Part shown: one piece after another, positions 13,031 through 25,330 of the stretch | How positions within the stretch are numbered: the stretch's first letter is position 1 | Layout: each line of letters begins with the position of its first letter | Source: Rhyzopertha dominica | Taxonomy: Eukaryota > Arthropoda > Insecta > Coleoptera > Bostrichidae | Direction: 5' to 3' | NCBI GenBank assembly: GCA_025024175.1 | Contig: QCXZ01000042.1 | Coordinates: 8,945,501 to 9,009,500, forward strand | DNA: 64,000 bases | Notes under the pieces: model-generated | What the model saw: the letters and a program-made list of their open reading frames with translations, nothing else | Told to the model about the DNA's origin: nothing | Database searches by the model: none | Position numbers and translations under genes: made by a program

Positions 13031-13400
13031 GCTTGCTTCCTAACCATCCCCGTCAGTCACATGATTTAAGGGCGCTGATGTGCCTAACGAATAGATTAGG
13101 TTCGGCCGGAAGTGACCGCTATCGACGGCAACTTACTTCCGGTCTGGCACTTCCTGACTAGATAACGTATTATAGGTGGTAAGCGCGGGTCCCGAATCCA
13201 TATCTATTGTGATCGGTGTTCCGGGCGTAACAGACCGAAATTGAAGGCGTATAATCGGGGCAGTCGGATGTCTCGGGACGAAACAGGAAATAAAAGTGGG
13301 CTCGGTAATCTGGTTCTTAACTGACAAGAAGCTGGAGGAGGCCAAAATGGGATTCGTGCTTATCTGGGTCGCGATAAAGTCGAGGGGGTGTTTTTCAAGT
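13030..13400. other. GC-richer, CpG-bearing patch
   Basis: CpG-rich compared with both flanks; no protein motif in the open frame at 13133-13345. Confidence 0.4.
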
Positions 13401-15539
13401 TGATGCTATGGAAGGGGCGAATGTAAAGTCTGTCAATTAAAAGATTCTTGGAATATCAGCCCTATTTTATAATTTAATTAAACAAGTCTTGTCAGTGTTA
13501 AAGAATAGATCTGTAAGGGGAAAGAGAAGCACCATGTTGGACCTCACGCAAGCTCCAGGTGCTCGGGATCAGATTTGATTGACTCATTCAACATCATCTT
13601 ATCTTTATTGCAATGCGATGAATTACGTCAATCAACAAATGCTATAGACAACATACACACGCAGTAGGGTCTGTTTCTTTCCACTTTACAGGTAAAAAAT
13701 GGAACTATCGTAACGTAAACAAGCGTCTTATTAAAAACAGATGGATATAACTCAAAGCAACGTAAATTAAACATCACATAATCTTGCATTATTACAAGCT
13801 ACAGCAGTGTAGCTGCAGAAAAATTACAGATAGTGATGTAACCTGCTTAATGTTTGCCAATGCTATTAGTTATTATACTTCTCAGTGCCACCGTGGTTTC
13901 AGCATTTGATGCAATAACTTGAAGAAACTTTATTGGGTATATTTGGTGTGCAGAACTAACCCATTTCATAGATTAGGAACATCATAACAGTAATTAATGG
14001 AAAATAAATACTACACGGCATTCTCTTAATACTTCTTCTTGTTACCATTTAACAGAAAATGGTTGAAGTCTTACCTTTGACACTTTTGACTGCCTGTACA
14101 CTATCTTTGAGGATGTAGTGTTTTAAAGAAAAGCTACTTTGGTGTATTTCCGGGCAAGAAAAAGAACGGGATGGTGATTTAACTATCTATTTCTACATAA
14201 TTATATACATTAGGGATATACGTAGTGTTAATGATTTCTTCTTCTTGTTGTTAGAGCTCCTCACGTAGGCATACCGAGTAAACTGACCAAAGCAGAAGCA
14301 GACCGCCGCCTTAACCGAAGCGTGTAGTATACACGCAAGTGAGAACTAATGCCCTCAGCGCTATCTAAGCGGATCACTACATACTAGGTGGGGTGCAACT
14401 ATGGTAACTACAACTTAATGCAGGTTCCTGTCGAAATTTACATAATCCGAAAATAATTACGAGTTCCTCTTTTTCTATTAGAGATATAGTTCGCTATGTG
14501 AGAGCAATTGGTTTCTGACACACTGGCAATACTTGGTTAAAATGGTCACGTGCGAAATGATGATCAGCAAAATATCAAGTATAAAGTAACAAATCTTCTT
14601 GTTTATATATGCCTCTGATTAGAATGTCACCTAAAATGCTACTATGCTAGATATTCTAGATGCACAGCATTTTGAAATTTAGTAGGTATAATAACTACCC
14701 TACCCGAAAAGCAAAAGTTCTTTGTATGTGAAAAACAAACAATTCGTGAACTCCAAAACGTATTTACTAATAGGTTTCTTTACAATGGCTGCTAGTTACA
14801 TTAGAATCATACCATATCTGACAGACCCATCTCATCTAAGTACTGGTACAATTGGAGTTTCGCATAGATCCCAATACTTTGCAATCTGGTTAGTTCTTTT
14901 CTCACATCTTCCTTCGTAGCAAACAGAACTGGTCGTGTTCTGAAAGGCCTAGATAATGCACCTGAATTAGAAAATATATATGACCTTAAAATAAGATGAG
15001 CAAGTCATACGTTACACAAGTATCGTAGATAAGCTTTTACATAACTACACACCTATTCTTTGATTCAGGAAAGAATCAGCATTCTTGTTGAGTTGCACTA
15101 AATGTTAATAATGCGAAACGGATTTTAATGAGTTCGTGATTAGTATGTCTAACGAATCTCCGAATCCTGAGAGCATGTAATAGAATTATATTGCCATTAT
15201 TCTGAGATCTGCACTTGCTGTAGACAACATCGTTGGGGATCGCTGGTGGTCTTAAATGTCCACTACAAAAATAGTGCAGGATACAGGTTCCCCCATAGAG
15301 ACGGGCGTGTAGCAGTGTCGGTCACAGTTATTGTTCTCGCAGGTAACTTAGTGTTTGAATATGTCATAAGTCAATTATTAATGTTTAAATAAGTGACGAG
15401 TTGTGCGAAATATACCTCCACAAAGCCAGCACGTGTGACTAAGTCGAGTTGTTGTAAAAGAAACAGCGCGGCTTCATCACTTCACACAGTCAATTCCGTC
15501 CCTCCGATATCTAATATAACTTCTGATTTAATAATAAAA
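13401..15539. other. AT-rich non-coding stretch
   Basis: No recognised gene or repeat; a short GC-richer part lies at about 14270-14400. Confidence 0.5.
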
Positions 15540-15975
15540 GTTTGAAATTGATTCGACGCCGACAACGGCAAAACATTTTTTACGCCACCGACACCTCATT
15601 CACCGTCTTCTGCGGCGGGATCGTCTGTTAGGACAGCTGAACGAGTGCCTACCTTAAGCGGATTACTTTCTTTGCTCTACGGGAAGTATCTGGGAGCCGC
15701 TTTGAAGTTTTCATAGGCGCGAGTACAATTATTACGGCGAGTTTTACATTTCAAGGCGGCATCCCGTGTAACGCCGGCGTTTGTGGATTTATCCGGAGAG
15801 TGAAAGTTGAGAAAATACCTGAGGGCTGCAGGAATGGAGCCGCAAGTTTGGAATGGTGATAGCCTGTGTGCTGAATAGCTCCGCTCAAGTATGGAGTGGG
15901 TTTAGGAAGTTCGTTTAGCTTAACGCGGCTTTGCAGGTGCCCCACAGATATGTGTATCTGATGCAGAAGCATTTA
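15540..15975. other. GC-richer, CpG-bearing patch
   Basis: CpG-rich, with no recognisable protein on either strand. It lies just beyond the 3' end of the retrotransposon and looks like host sequence. Confidence 0.45.
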
Positions 15976-16249
15976 TAAACAAGAATATGTGTTTTCAAGA
16001 CAAACACTTGTTTAAGGTTTTATTTGGTGGTACGAAATTATCACACAAAATATGTCATGTATTGAAGGCCAAATTCTCTCACATGTCACATAAGCTCATA
16101 TTTATTTGATGACTCCCTAAAGGAAGAATATTATTGGCCTTGTGAGTAAGGGTTTATTCACCATATCTCCGTAAATCTCCTTACCGCGTAACCATTTTAG
16201 GTAAATTGTTAGGTATGTTGTCATGTCCTCCTATCGCATGTGTTTCACT

Positions 16250-16252
<3 letters not shown>

Positions 16253-16315
<63 letters not shown>
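16253..16315. repeat. (AAT)n block, probable 3' tail of the adjacent retrotransposon
   Basis: About 21 perfect AAT units. On the minus strand this is (ATT)n lying immediately 3' of the retrotransposon's 3' UTR, where many non-LTR elements carry a simple-repeat tail instead of poly(A). The microsatellite itself is certain; its role as tail is inferred from position. Confidence 0.85.
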
Positions 16316-17955
16316 CGTCTATTAGAAATGGTACACATTAGGCGAAATTTAGCCTAGGGCTATTCTTACATTTAACCTATTGGTACCACAGTACAGAATA
16401 TATAAAACAATACAAGTAATGATATAAATAAGTCTAAGAAACAGGAAACACTCAAATCAAACAACTATTGTTGATCAAGAAAAGTAAAGCTTCTACAAAA
16501 CAATGCCGTGCTGTGATTTGGCACCGTTAGCCGGTCATTCTCTCGAATTACTCTGTTGTGGATTTCATCTCGAAAATCCAACTTCCGACGTAAGTACGCA
16601 GGTGCACCAGTAATTATGATCCTGTACACTAAGACAAGCAGATTATATTTCATTCTAGCATCCATCCGATCTCCTTTAAATGACATGTGACATGATCGTA
16701 TTTACGGAGGTTATTAACTAATCTACAACATGAATTCTGAGCTTTTTGTATTCTGCTCCTGGAGGGATGGTCTATACTAAGTAATACAGAACATTACTGT
16801 AGGAAAAGACTGACAGTGCCAAACCCTCACACAGATCTATCTTAAGATTTTTATTTAAAACATGTTTATTAGCATAAAGTAACTTTAACCGTGCATAGAA
16901 CCTACGTATAAGAATATTTACATGTTCTCGAAAACGCAACTTATGGTCTAGTACTACACCAAGGCATCGAATACTTTGCTGGAAAACCAACGCATGCCCG
17001 TTTATTGCAATATTCAGTTGTTGCATGAGTTCAGAACAAGTAGAGTCCGACGAAAACAACATAACAACAGATTTGTCAGCGTTTAGCTTCAAGCCACGTT
17101 CACTGCAATACATAGCAACACACTGAAGGTCAGCGTTGGTCTCCCTACAAGCAACGTCTGCATCAGCAGGCCCAAAGCAATGTAAGATCTGTAGATCGTC
17201 TGCATAACCTTGCATGTGACAGAATTTTACGGACGAAAACAGATCAGCAGTATATATTAGAAATAATATAGGTCCAAGCAACGAGCCCTGGGGTACCCCA
17301 GATACAACATTGCATGCAGTTGATATTTTGTCATTTACTGACACGCGCTGGGTCCTGCCAGTCAAATAAGACTGGAAAAATGATACGCTAGTTGGGTCAA
17401 AACCATAGTAGATCAGTTGAGCGCACATAAGCTCGTGATTGATTGAATCAAATGCTTTGGAAAGATCGAGTGACAATAGGACAGTTGACAATTTCTTGTC
17501 TAATGCTCTTATAATGTCATCAGTAATATTTAGGAGAGAAGTGCTTGCGCTGTGAAATTTGCCAAACCCAGATTGATGCTCCGGGATAATTTTATTATCT
17601 AACACATAGCTACTAATTTGCCTAAATACAATTGATTCGAGCACCTTTGATAAGATTGGTAATAGACTAATCGGTCGAAGGTCACTAATAGAGGCGGGGA
17701 ACTAGTTTTCGGTATTGGGTACACTTTAGCTTCTTTCCAGCGTTGAGCAAAATAACCAATTTCTAAACAGCAATTTATGACGTGTGTAATGTATGGAAAT
17801 ATTTCAGGCAAGAAAAGTTTGACAATATAAGTTGTTATGCCGTCTGACCCAGCAGCATTAGATTTCAAACCTTTGATAACATTTAAAATGTCCGCTGTTG
17901 TAGCTAAGCTAAAGGATACTAAGATGACAAAAAAAGATAAAGTGCTCTTACCTCT
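16316..17955 (-). mobile_element. 5'-truncated non-LTR retrotransposon (jockey/CR1-like)
   Basis: The unit holds the C-terminal part of ORF2 (reverse transcriptase and downstream region), a short 3' UTR and an (ATT)n tail. Coding similarity starts near 17955 (ADILNVIKGLKSNAAGSDGI) with no endonuclease upstream, so the copy is 5'-truncated, as is usual for target-primed insertion. After the RT core, two frame changes lead through SRIQKAQNSCCRLVNNLRKY to a C-terminal LTVPNHSTALFCRSFTF block ending at 16465. That block is typical of the 3' end of jockey/CR1-type ORF2. The clade is inferred from motif style and not proven. Confidence 0.8.
16465..17955 (-). pseudogene. Non-LTR reverse transcriptase with a 290-codon open core
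   Basis: The open core (17644-16772) shows RT motif A LSLDLSKAFDSIN (catalytic Asp near residue 60), motif B VVSGVPQGSLLGPILFLIY (116-131), motif C GYADDLQ (YADD at 147-150), then the thumb-side KLNADKSVVMLF and RCLGVVLDHKLRFREHV. All three catalytic aspartates are present. The N-terminal fingers lie in a different frame (17868-17599, NAAGSDGITTYIVKLFLPE to EAKVYPIPKT). The C-terminal part is also displaced (16686-16465). At least three frameshifts separate the parts, so the protein cannot be made. The long intact core suggests a comparatively young insertion. The enzyme in living copies makes cDNA at a nicked target site in the nucleus. Confidence 0.88.
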
Positions 17956-18240
17956 TACGCTCGTATCTAAAGACAGTAATGGCGTTCTTGCCTATGTGGG
18001 CCTTTTTATCCACATAAATAACATTGCCATATCTTCGTTGCNAGAACAGCATCTAACTAGCTTTGAATTAAAAAAAAAGTAATGAAGTCAACTGTACCAT
18101 AAAACGTAATGTAAAAATCATACTNTTGTAAGTTTCCGCCACCTACTGGTAAGGTTTGGTATATCTACTAACTAGACCCATTTTTGTAGCATGACTTGAT
18201 AACTTGTGACTTAATCTAAGCTGAACGCAGGATGGGAACG
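17956..18240. other. Flank of the retrotransposon
   Basis: Possible further degraded ORF2 sequence on the minus strand up to about 18050; beyond that nothing recognised except the CTCF-like match at 18136-18149. Confidence 0.35.
18136..18149 (-). promoter_or_regulatory. CTCF-like motif candidate
   Basis: The minus strand reads ccagtaggtggcgg, which fits the CTCF core CCASYAGRKGGCR. A single motif match in a large genome is weak evidence. Confidence 0.25.
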
Positions 18241-18840
18241 ATGCCGCTGAAATCTGATTAACATACTCACTAAAGATCGCTCTGGCAAAATGGCGGCGCT
18301 GCATTTCCCGCTCGAGGTTTCAAACTAAAGTAGGTTAGTAATAATGGAGCGACGCTAGCTCGTCACTCAGCAGTTTTGCGAAAATGGTCTCGCGTTGCCG
18401 GTGCCAAATCGCGGGGAAGCTTTAGCAGGCAAAATATCGCCGCCGTTAGCGGAACCGTCCCCTAGAAAGTTATAAATAAAAGCGCGGACAAGTTCCATAT
18501 TGTGTCATGGCTCTGTGTCCTCTGATTGCTTTTTCAGAATTATTGTTCTCGTGGATGGCAACGCGGCCGCTTTCATGCCGTTTTAAACGATATAATAAAT
18601 TGTTCCGGGAGGCAAACGACACCGTCGGGAATCCGATTCAACAATGACGCGCGCTGCAAAAACACATCACCGGGAAGCTTCTTTGATAATTTCGGGATGC
18701 TTTATGGGGGCCCGCGGAGCAAGAGCGGGGCCATCCGCACAATGGCCGACTTGAGAACTCGCAGCCGGAAAAATAAGCACGATTAATTATTTCGGGGACG
18801 CGAGGCGAAAGTGCATCTACGCTTATAATCCTCGGATGAA
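18240..18840. other. GC-richer, CpG-bearing patch
   Basis: One of the longest such patches, with blocks like aaatggcggcgctgcatttcc and gcggggaagc. The open frame at 18526-18786 carries no known domain. Confidence 0.45.
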
Positions 18841-20239
18841 TAGGGAATTGTTTGTTGTTAGTTTATCCTGATGACTGTGGTTATAATGGAACTCACGTAT
18901 GGATTTAATATCGTATTTCTCTTGTCAAAAGTGCTAATGGAGCAAAAATCAGCTTATCGAGGGACACCTTAGTCGATAGGGATTGGACATTAGTAACTAT
19001 GGTGGGAGAATAGGCTGCTGTACAGGAAGTCGCTTTAGGGAAGCAGTTATTATAATTATTTGAAGCTATTCACGTCGTAATAACAGTTCATTTCAAATAA
19101 TAGTCGGTTATAGTAGGACTTGGCAACATTATATATGCGGAGCGATTCTAAATTTGTGTTAATTACGACAAAGTTTCTAGCAAAGGTGCCAATGCAAAAA
19201 TTCAACAATCCAATGGAAACTAGCAGTTGTACATGTTTCGGTGGTGGAAGACTTCGATCCTCAGCAACCCAAGTTTTCATTACAGAAACTACAAGGAAAG
19301 GTGATACGATACTATCCAGACAGAAAACTCATGCCTCCCTCAAAACATTGCAAAATTGAAAACCCACAGGTTTGCTGTAGTCCAGCCAAAAGGACATAAA
19401 AACTCGTCCTGCATAAGAAGGATTTTAATGCTTTTAATGCTTTTAATCGAATTATTGTTTAGTTGACGTGAACATGTAACTTGTATATAGTATTTTCTAG
19501 TACGTGGTGTAAATTTGGCTAATTTTCAATAAACGCAAGCTAAATGTTTCCGTGCCATATTTTTAAATTGACAGACTTGTTTCGGATGAATGTTGGCAGA
19601 AGGTAACAACAAATTGCACTGACAAACCTACTGCTGCGTACGGTAAGAATATTTTAGCCTTTGTATTTAGATGTTAAATGTTATATCATAATCAAGCACC
19701 CTGTTAAGTTGTCCGTACAACATATAGGACCTCGTATTTAGGTATTCCTTCTGAATAAAATGCATACGTAATTTCACACTAAAGCTTTCATAACTAAATA
19801 GGGTTTGCGTGATATAGAAGGGTATTAATAACTTTATTTTTAATTAGTATAGTCGATTGGAAAGTTTATTTGAACCAAATGCTTTCAAGGCGAAGCCACT
19901 TCCATGGCATATTTGTTTAAAGACAAAGTGTTATAATAAAGGAATAACAACAAAAAATGTGCACACAAAACAAACAAACAACACACTTAAGAGGGTGGCT
20001 CAGGTAGAATTTACAGTTTTCATGGAAAGGCTTATTAATACAGATATCTTGAGAATTTAATTCCAATGTTCGATTTTCCATGTGTAGCTCGGTCTATCGA
20101 GTATCCGAATAAACACAATCGGTTCAATGAAGCCGCCTGTATTGCACTTTCTAATTCCGCAACGGGAAGGTAGGATATGATCACGAGTAAATGGCAGTAT
20201 CGGCTACCATTTACAGCAGACCGTGTTCAGCACTTTTCC
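18841..20239. other. AT-rich non-coding stretch
   Basis: No gene seen. A small run of ttttaatgc units lies at about 19420-19446. Confidence 0.5.
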
Positions 20240-20560
20240 CACTAAATAAAATTTCCATATCCCCCAGCCACGCCGCGTAATTTTCAAGATGGCACCACGT
20301 GCTGTGAATAGCATCCGCGTCCCATTTGACGATCCACGTCTCCGGCTTCACTTTTCCCAACACGGTCACGTGATCGATACCGAATTATACGGCAAATTAT
20401 TGGAACGCAAATGCCGCCATTTGTCGAATTACTTACGGGGAAAATTCAAATTGGAATTATTTAATTCCAGCTCGCGAGGCGATATTTTATTGCTGGAAAT
20501 TCGCCGTTTCCTTCCGCTCGAAACAAACTTAAGTTATTAAGTTTATTGCTGTCATATTGC
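20240..20560. other. GC-richer, CpG-bearing patch
   Basis: An 83-codon plus frame starts at 20289 (MAPRAVNSIRVPFDDPRLRL). I do not recognise a family, and the patch looks like the other CpG-bearing islands, so I do not call a gene. Confidence 0.4.
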
Positions 20561-21783
20561 TTTCTAATTCCGTATCAGACAAATTAATTTCGAACAGAAG
20601 ATATTCCGCCTTATTTATGACGCTATTATGCCGGTCNGATTTTCCATTTCGCCGAGAANATCTCGTCGCGGTTGTAGGGATTTTCTTGTGCAGTGTCTTA
20701 ACATCCTTATNGACATATTATGAATAAAACATCGAAAGGGAAATGCTAGACACCATTTGCATACATATGACCTCGTTATCCTAAACGAAAACATCAACTT
20801 TATCAATTTCGGAGAATTATTCTGTGTCAGCAGCGCGTCAGCTAGACATGACTTTGGATGGGGAGCTCTCTACGGTGAGGTACGGCCCTCCAGAGCTTTT
20901 CCAAGTGGCAGCACACAGGCATAATGTATCGCACATAACCATTTCCTAATGGATGTGCTCTAAGATCTAATTCGCCCTCACAGCTTGCTTCCTGAAGCGA
21001 AAATGGCTTCGACTAGTACGAAGTGAAGCAGAAGATTGTAGTCTAACGTCCAAATGATGCTACAGCATTGCTTAAATTGTCCTTAACCGCAATAGACTTA
21101 TAGAAAAAATAATTTGCTAGGTCCGTCCTCATAAGCACTAAATCGTACAGTATCGTACGTAAAATAAAATTATTTTGAGTATTCCATTTTCAATTACCAA
21201 AAAGTGTAGCTCAAATATTGGATAAGTCGCTGGTCATTTTTTCCTAAGCTTCAGTTTTAGAACAACTTCTTCCGTAGCCTTTATCTCTCTTTTTATTGTT
21301 CATTAAATGGAATCTGTTATTATTTTCCCTTAAAAAAATATAACGGGTTTAGGTTCCAAAAACTCCCTAATTCTAGTATTATCAGTTTTAGGAAAGACTG
21401 CTTATTGCAGCACTTGCTGCCAGTTTTCTTATTCTCAAGATACTGGTGTACAATTCACCGTCCACTTTTTTTTTGTTACAGTCCTTTCGTGTTAAATAGT
21501 TGCACGCCTATTTCTGTGCCTTCTACATTTTCAAGGATATTAGAAAATGTTATGAAAAGGACAACTGACTAACTTTATTTACAAAAGCTACGGATTTAGT
21601 GCACATCAGTATGGTGGATTACAGGTTCCCTACAGAGAAGGGTGGGTGACAAACTGCTGATTGCTAACAGAGGGAATGGTGTTGCCCACAATTATAATCT
21701 CGTATATTAAGGAAGTCCGTAACAGTGATGTAACTTCAGGAAGCTACTGTAAGAGTATTTTTTAACCAGGACTAGGAAATATA
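20561..21783. other. Non-coding stretch
   Basis: Nothing recognised; ends at the left TIR of the mariner element. Confidence 0.5.
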
Positions 21784-21823
21784 CAGGATGCTTCACGAAT
21801 GATAATGACCCTGACGAAATTAA
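21784..21823 (+). repeat. Mariner TIR, left copy
   Basis: Forty bp, starting caggatgcttcacgaatgat and ending in gacgaaattaa. It pairs with 23069-23108 with a single mismatch. Confidence 0.95.
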
Positions 21824-21915
21824 GTAAACTTTGACATATACTTCAATCATTTGCTTTAAGTAAATTCGGTATTGTAAAACAAATTTTATTTCTGCAAAAT
21901 GTTTATTCATTAACA

Positions 21916-22938
21916 TTAATGTAATAAATGCTCAAAATGTCNCCCTCCGCTCTTTTCACAAGCTTGAATTCGTGTCCAAAACGATCCTTTAACACTCATT
22001 AACAGTTCTGGAGTGACGGATCTACGTGCATCACGTACTTTATTTTCTAAACGTTCTACGCTTTCAATTGGTGTTTGGTATACTTGCTCTTTTACCATTC
22101 CCCACAGAAAAAAATCCAATGGAGTAAGGTCCGGGCTTCTCGGTGGCCAAGGATTAATTGAACCCCTTCCTATCCATCGGTTAGGCAAAACCAAATCAAG
22201 ATGATTTCGCACTATTCTATCGTGTTGGAGCCATATATCTTGTCTTACTTGTAAATATACATTCTGGAGAAGTGTTTCTTAAAAAATTCAGATAAGTATT
22301 GCCATTTAAACTATCGCGAAAAAGATAAGGCCCAACAATTTAATTCCCCAATATTCCGCACCAGACATTCGTCGAGTAGATAGTTTGAAAATGTCCTTCT
22401 TAAATCCAACGTGGATTTTCTTGCGCATAATAATGCATGCTATGTTTGTTAACTCCACCATTGTTAGAAAATTTTGCTTCATCTGCGAAGCAAATGTTGT
22501 CATAAAATCTCACATTCAAATTTTGGTGTTCCCGAAAAAAGTTACAAAAAGCCAGTCTTTTAGGATAATCTGTCTCCTTTAAGGCCTGAACCAATTACAA
22601 GTGATGCGGACAAAATTGATTGCCTTCAATTATTCGGTGTACTGAAGACAGACTAATACCGGTTGCTCTTGGTACTACCCTTTGACTAATATGAGGATTT
22701 TCGTCAATTATTTCCAATTCTGTAATTTCATGTCAGAGCCTGTTGCTGTTCTTTCTCTTGACTTTTTCAGTGGTGGCCATTTTGTGCTTAAAGTTAATTC
22801 AAGTCTCTTGGAAATTGAATTGGCAGGAGCTCTTCTATTTGGAAAACGTTTTCTGTATAAACGGGCAGCAGTGGAAGCATTTTTCTTGCATTCACCGTAA
22901 TTGAAAATCATATCTGTTTTTTCATCTTTTGAATACAT
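21916..22938 (-). pseudogene. Mariner-family transposase, frameshifted
   Basis: The start is best placed at 22938 (MYSKDEKTDMIF), followed by an HTH segment GECKKNASTAARLYRKRFPN. After a frame change comes ISQRVVPRATGISLSSVHRI, then the first catalytic block ICFADEAKFSNNGGVN (Asp in FADEA). The second block reads IWLQHDRIVRNHLDL, where relatives have QHDGAP; the aspartate remains but the GAP residues are lost. The third block WPPRSPDLTPLDFFLWGMVK is intact. The frame ends at 21916. Several frameshifts and stops inactivate it. In living copies the enzyme binds the TIRs in the nucleus and inserts the element at TA. Confidence 0.88.
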
Positions 22939-23068
22939 TGTGAGTTTTAATAAATATAGTAACAGGAACCATAGCGCATAGTCGTCATGGATTCCCAATT
23001 TATTTTTAAAATAATACAATTATGTAAAATGACCAATTGGCTATGAGAATGTATTTTGGGTTGCATTT

Positions 23069-23108
23069 TTAATTTCGTCAGGGTCATTATCATTCGTGAA
23101 ACATCCTG
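23069..23108 (-). repeat. Mariner TIR, right copy
   Basis: Inverted partner of 21784-21823, followed by the TA duplication. Confidence 0.95.
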
Positions 23109-23111
23109 TAT

Positions 23112-23899
23112 AGAATATGAGTGAACTCTGATGGATTATTTATAACAGGATGCTACTGCATATTACTAACTAAATCAATTGTGTGCTACGTTCTTTATTA
23201 TCCATAAGAAAATTGATATATTGGTAACGACTTACAACTCTCCCAATTCCTCGATTTGGAGGCTATTATTGGTAAAAAAGGAATATATTCGACAAATAAC
23301 AAAGCCATAATGTGTCACTGAGAAGTCTGAAAAGCCAGATGACGAGTCTACTTAAACAACTTAGCTGCCATCAAAACACGTGTTAATAAGCGCAAAGCGC
23401 GGCCGTGTTGCTCCTCTGTGCCAAACCACGCAAACTGACATCAACAAGTTTAACCACCAGGGCATGAAAAGTCCTTTGCATATGCATGAAATGCGTAGCA
23501 GCCTTGCTCATGATCTTACCAATACAAACAATATAATACCTCTTTGTGCTACAGATGCAATACGATGTTGCTCATGGAACGCCAAAATCGATTGTAATAA
23601 TAATAATACCTGACATATATACCTATCACAGTCAGCCGCACAATCCCTTTTTGATCATGCAGAAGTTGTTTTGGATGGTAGCTAATTAATTTACACATGC
23701 AGGTACTTAGCCGCGGCACGATCACGGACCGAATGCTGCTAGCTATTCCAAATACACTGAAAATTATGGATTAATATTTATAAACAGTATTTCCTGGTAC
23801 AGTTGTCGGCAAAGCTACACAGGACTAAGCTTCTCCATTCAGTGGAGAACAGTAAGCGACCATAATTTGCATTATTCTGTACAATTCTCGCTAGTCAGA
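23112..23899. other. Non-coding stretch
   Basis: No gene recognised. The 77-codon frame at 23380-23613 has no known motif. Confidence 0.5.
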
Positions 23900-24150
23900 T
23901 ACATCANTTCGATCACATGAAATGTATCGACGCGCGACGTCTGTTTGGTCCCACGAGGTCGCTATTTAACACGCCATGCCGAAATCCGCACTGACATTTG
24001 ACCCTCTACATTTTTCGTGTCCCTGGCGTGGAATGGGACATGTAACGCTCGGAGGACCAATTTTGCCCAAATCCTATCGCGCCGTGTCACACGCCAGAGC
24101 ATTCGGCAAATTTGTCGAATGGCCCGACACATCGGTCCACAACATTATTC
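23900..24150. other. GC-richer, CpG-bearing patch
   Basis: CpG-rich island; two overlapping plus frames without known domains. Confidence 0.4.
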
Positions 24151-24779
24151 TTCTAAAATAACTTTTTTTGAAGTAATCCTCTTGATAATATTTTTCAAAA
24201 TCGATTTGTNCTAATGAATATTGAGNAAAGTGTGGGCGTAAAAGGTATGTATCGTAATTATGCTTTAGTACCTATTATGGTCCAATAAACAAGGAACATA
24301 TTTGGAGCGCGCATTTGATGCGTATATGCCACTTTCGTCTTGGATATTTTGAATTTTCATAAGCTTAAATTAAGAATAATGTCCTGTGGCGTATTTTTAC
24401 TCTGTATGGTGAGTTATACAATGCATAACGGACATCTGTTCTCAAAAATGCGACAAATTTCGATTTACACGATTTACAACGATTCGCCACGAATTTTATC
24501 AGACAATATTAAAAGTTTTATACTTTTATACCATAGAAATATTGTTGATTAACATAGTAGCTACTATATACTGTACTATAAGCTAACCATAATTCTAATG
24601 AACTTTCTCTGCATAGAGAAAGTACTATGCCTTGTAGCAGAGTGTCCCCATACTGGTAGGTATGTCATACGCGATTTTTGATTGAAAAAGACCAAAGTAA
24701 GCGATTTTTAAGTCTTTGACTGTGCCTCACCCCCCAATCGGACCGCCTCCTCCAGACTATCCCCCGTGCTAATGAAATG

Positions 24780-25330
24780 AGGTATCATCAGCAAATAGTT
24801 TGTGTTAAATATATTGAAAAGTCAGTAATATATACATAATGAATAAGAATGGTCAAAAAATTGACCCTGGGGCAAACCATATTCAATCGGGAGAAAGCAC
24901 GATTCAGCACCAGCAAAAGACAGTTCTATTAGCTCAGAAAAGGCGCTAGCAGTCCGGGTGTAGACTGTAAAAATGAAATTCCTCAATAATTCAGAGTGTT
25001 GACACAATCAGAAACGTTCATTAATTTCCTCCACAAAGTTTAATATAGCATTAATTTCTTTCAGATCGAAAGCTTAACTGATCAGAACAAATTAGGTTTA
25101 ACAATGAGATTGGACCCGTAATTATTTGCGTCAACGCGATCTACTTTTTTTAAATACTGGTATTACCACCGCCATTTTAAGCAATCGAGACACACCCCCG
25201 TCTTGATGCAAGCATTTATATCTTCTGATAGCGGGGATATAATTACATCTATAATTGACTGTACAACAGCTATTCCTAAGGCTCATCACTGAATCTCTAA
25301 TATGAGCACAAGACACCTCTTTAAAGGAAG
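24780..25330 (-). pseudogene. Second non-LTR reverse transcriptase relic, heavily decayed
   Basis: Read on the minus strand across several frames, the RT signature order is still visible. First comes INACIKTGVCLDCLK and MAVVIPVFKKSRS (fingers, near 25130-25220). Then IELSFAGAES with PIEYGLPQGQFFDHSY (motif B, near 24860-24930; relatives have GVPQGSVLGPLLF). Last is LFADDTS (motif C) encoded at about 24781-24800. The motif A segment is not visible and was probably deleted. Style resembles jockey/CR1-type elements. It is much more diverged than the RT at 16.5-17.9 kb, so it is an older and independent insertion. Confidence 0.65.

Larger units (their letters stand above)
21784..23108 (-). mobile_element. 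Complete mariner-family element with 40-bp TIRs, copy C
   Basis: The two ends are inverted copies of each other over 40 bp with one mismatch (caggatgCttcacg versus caggatgTttcacg). The element is flanked on each side by TA (21782-21783 and 23109-23110), the standard Tc1/mariner target duplication. Total length 1,325 bp is normal for a mariner. The transposase inside runs on the minus strand. TIR quality shows that the full element is preserved, while the reading frame is broken, so it could only be moved by a transposase supplied elsewhere. Confidence 0.93.
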
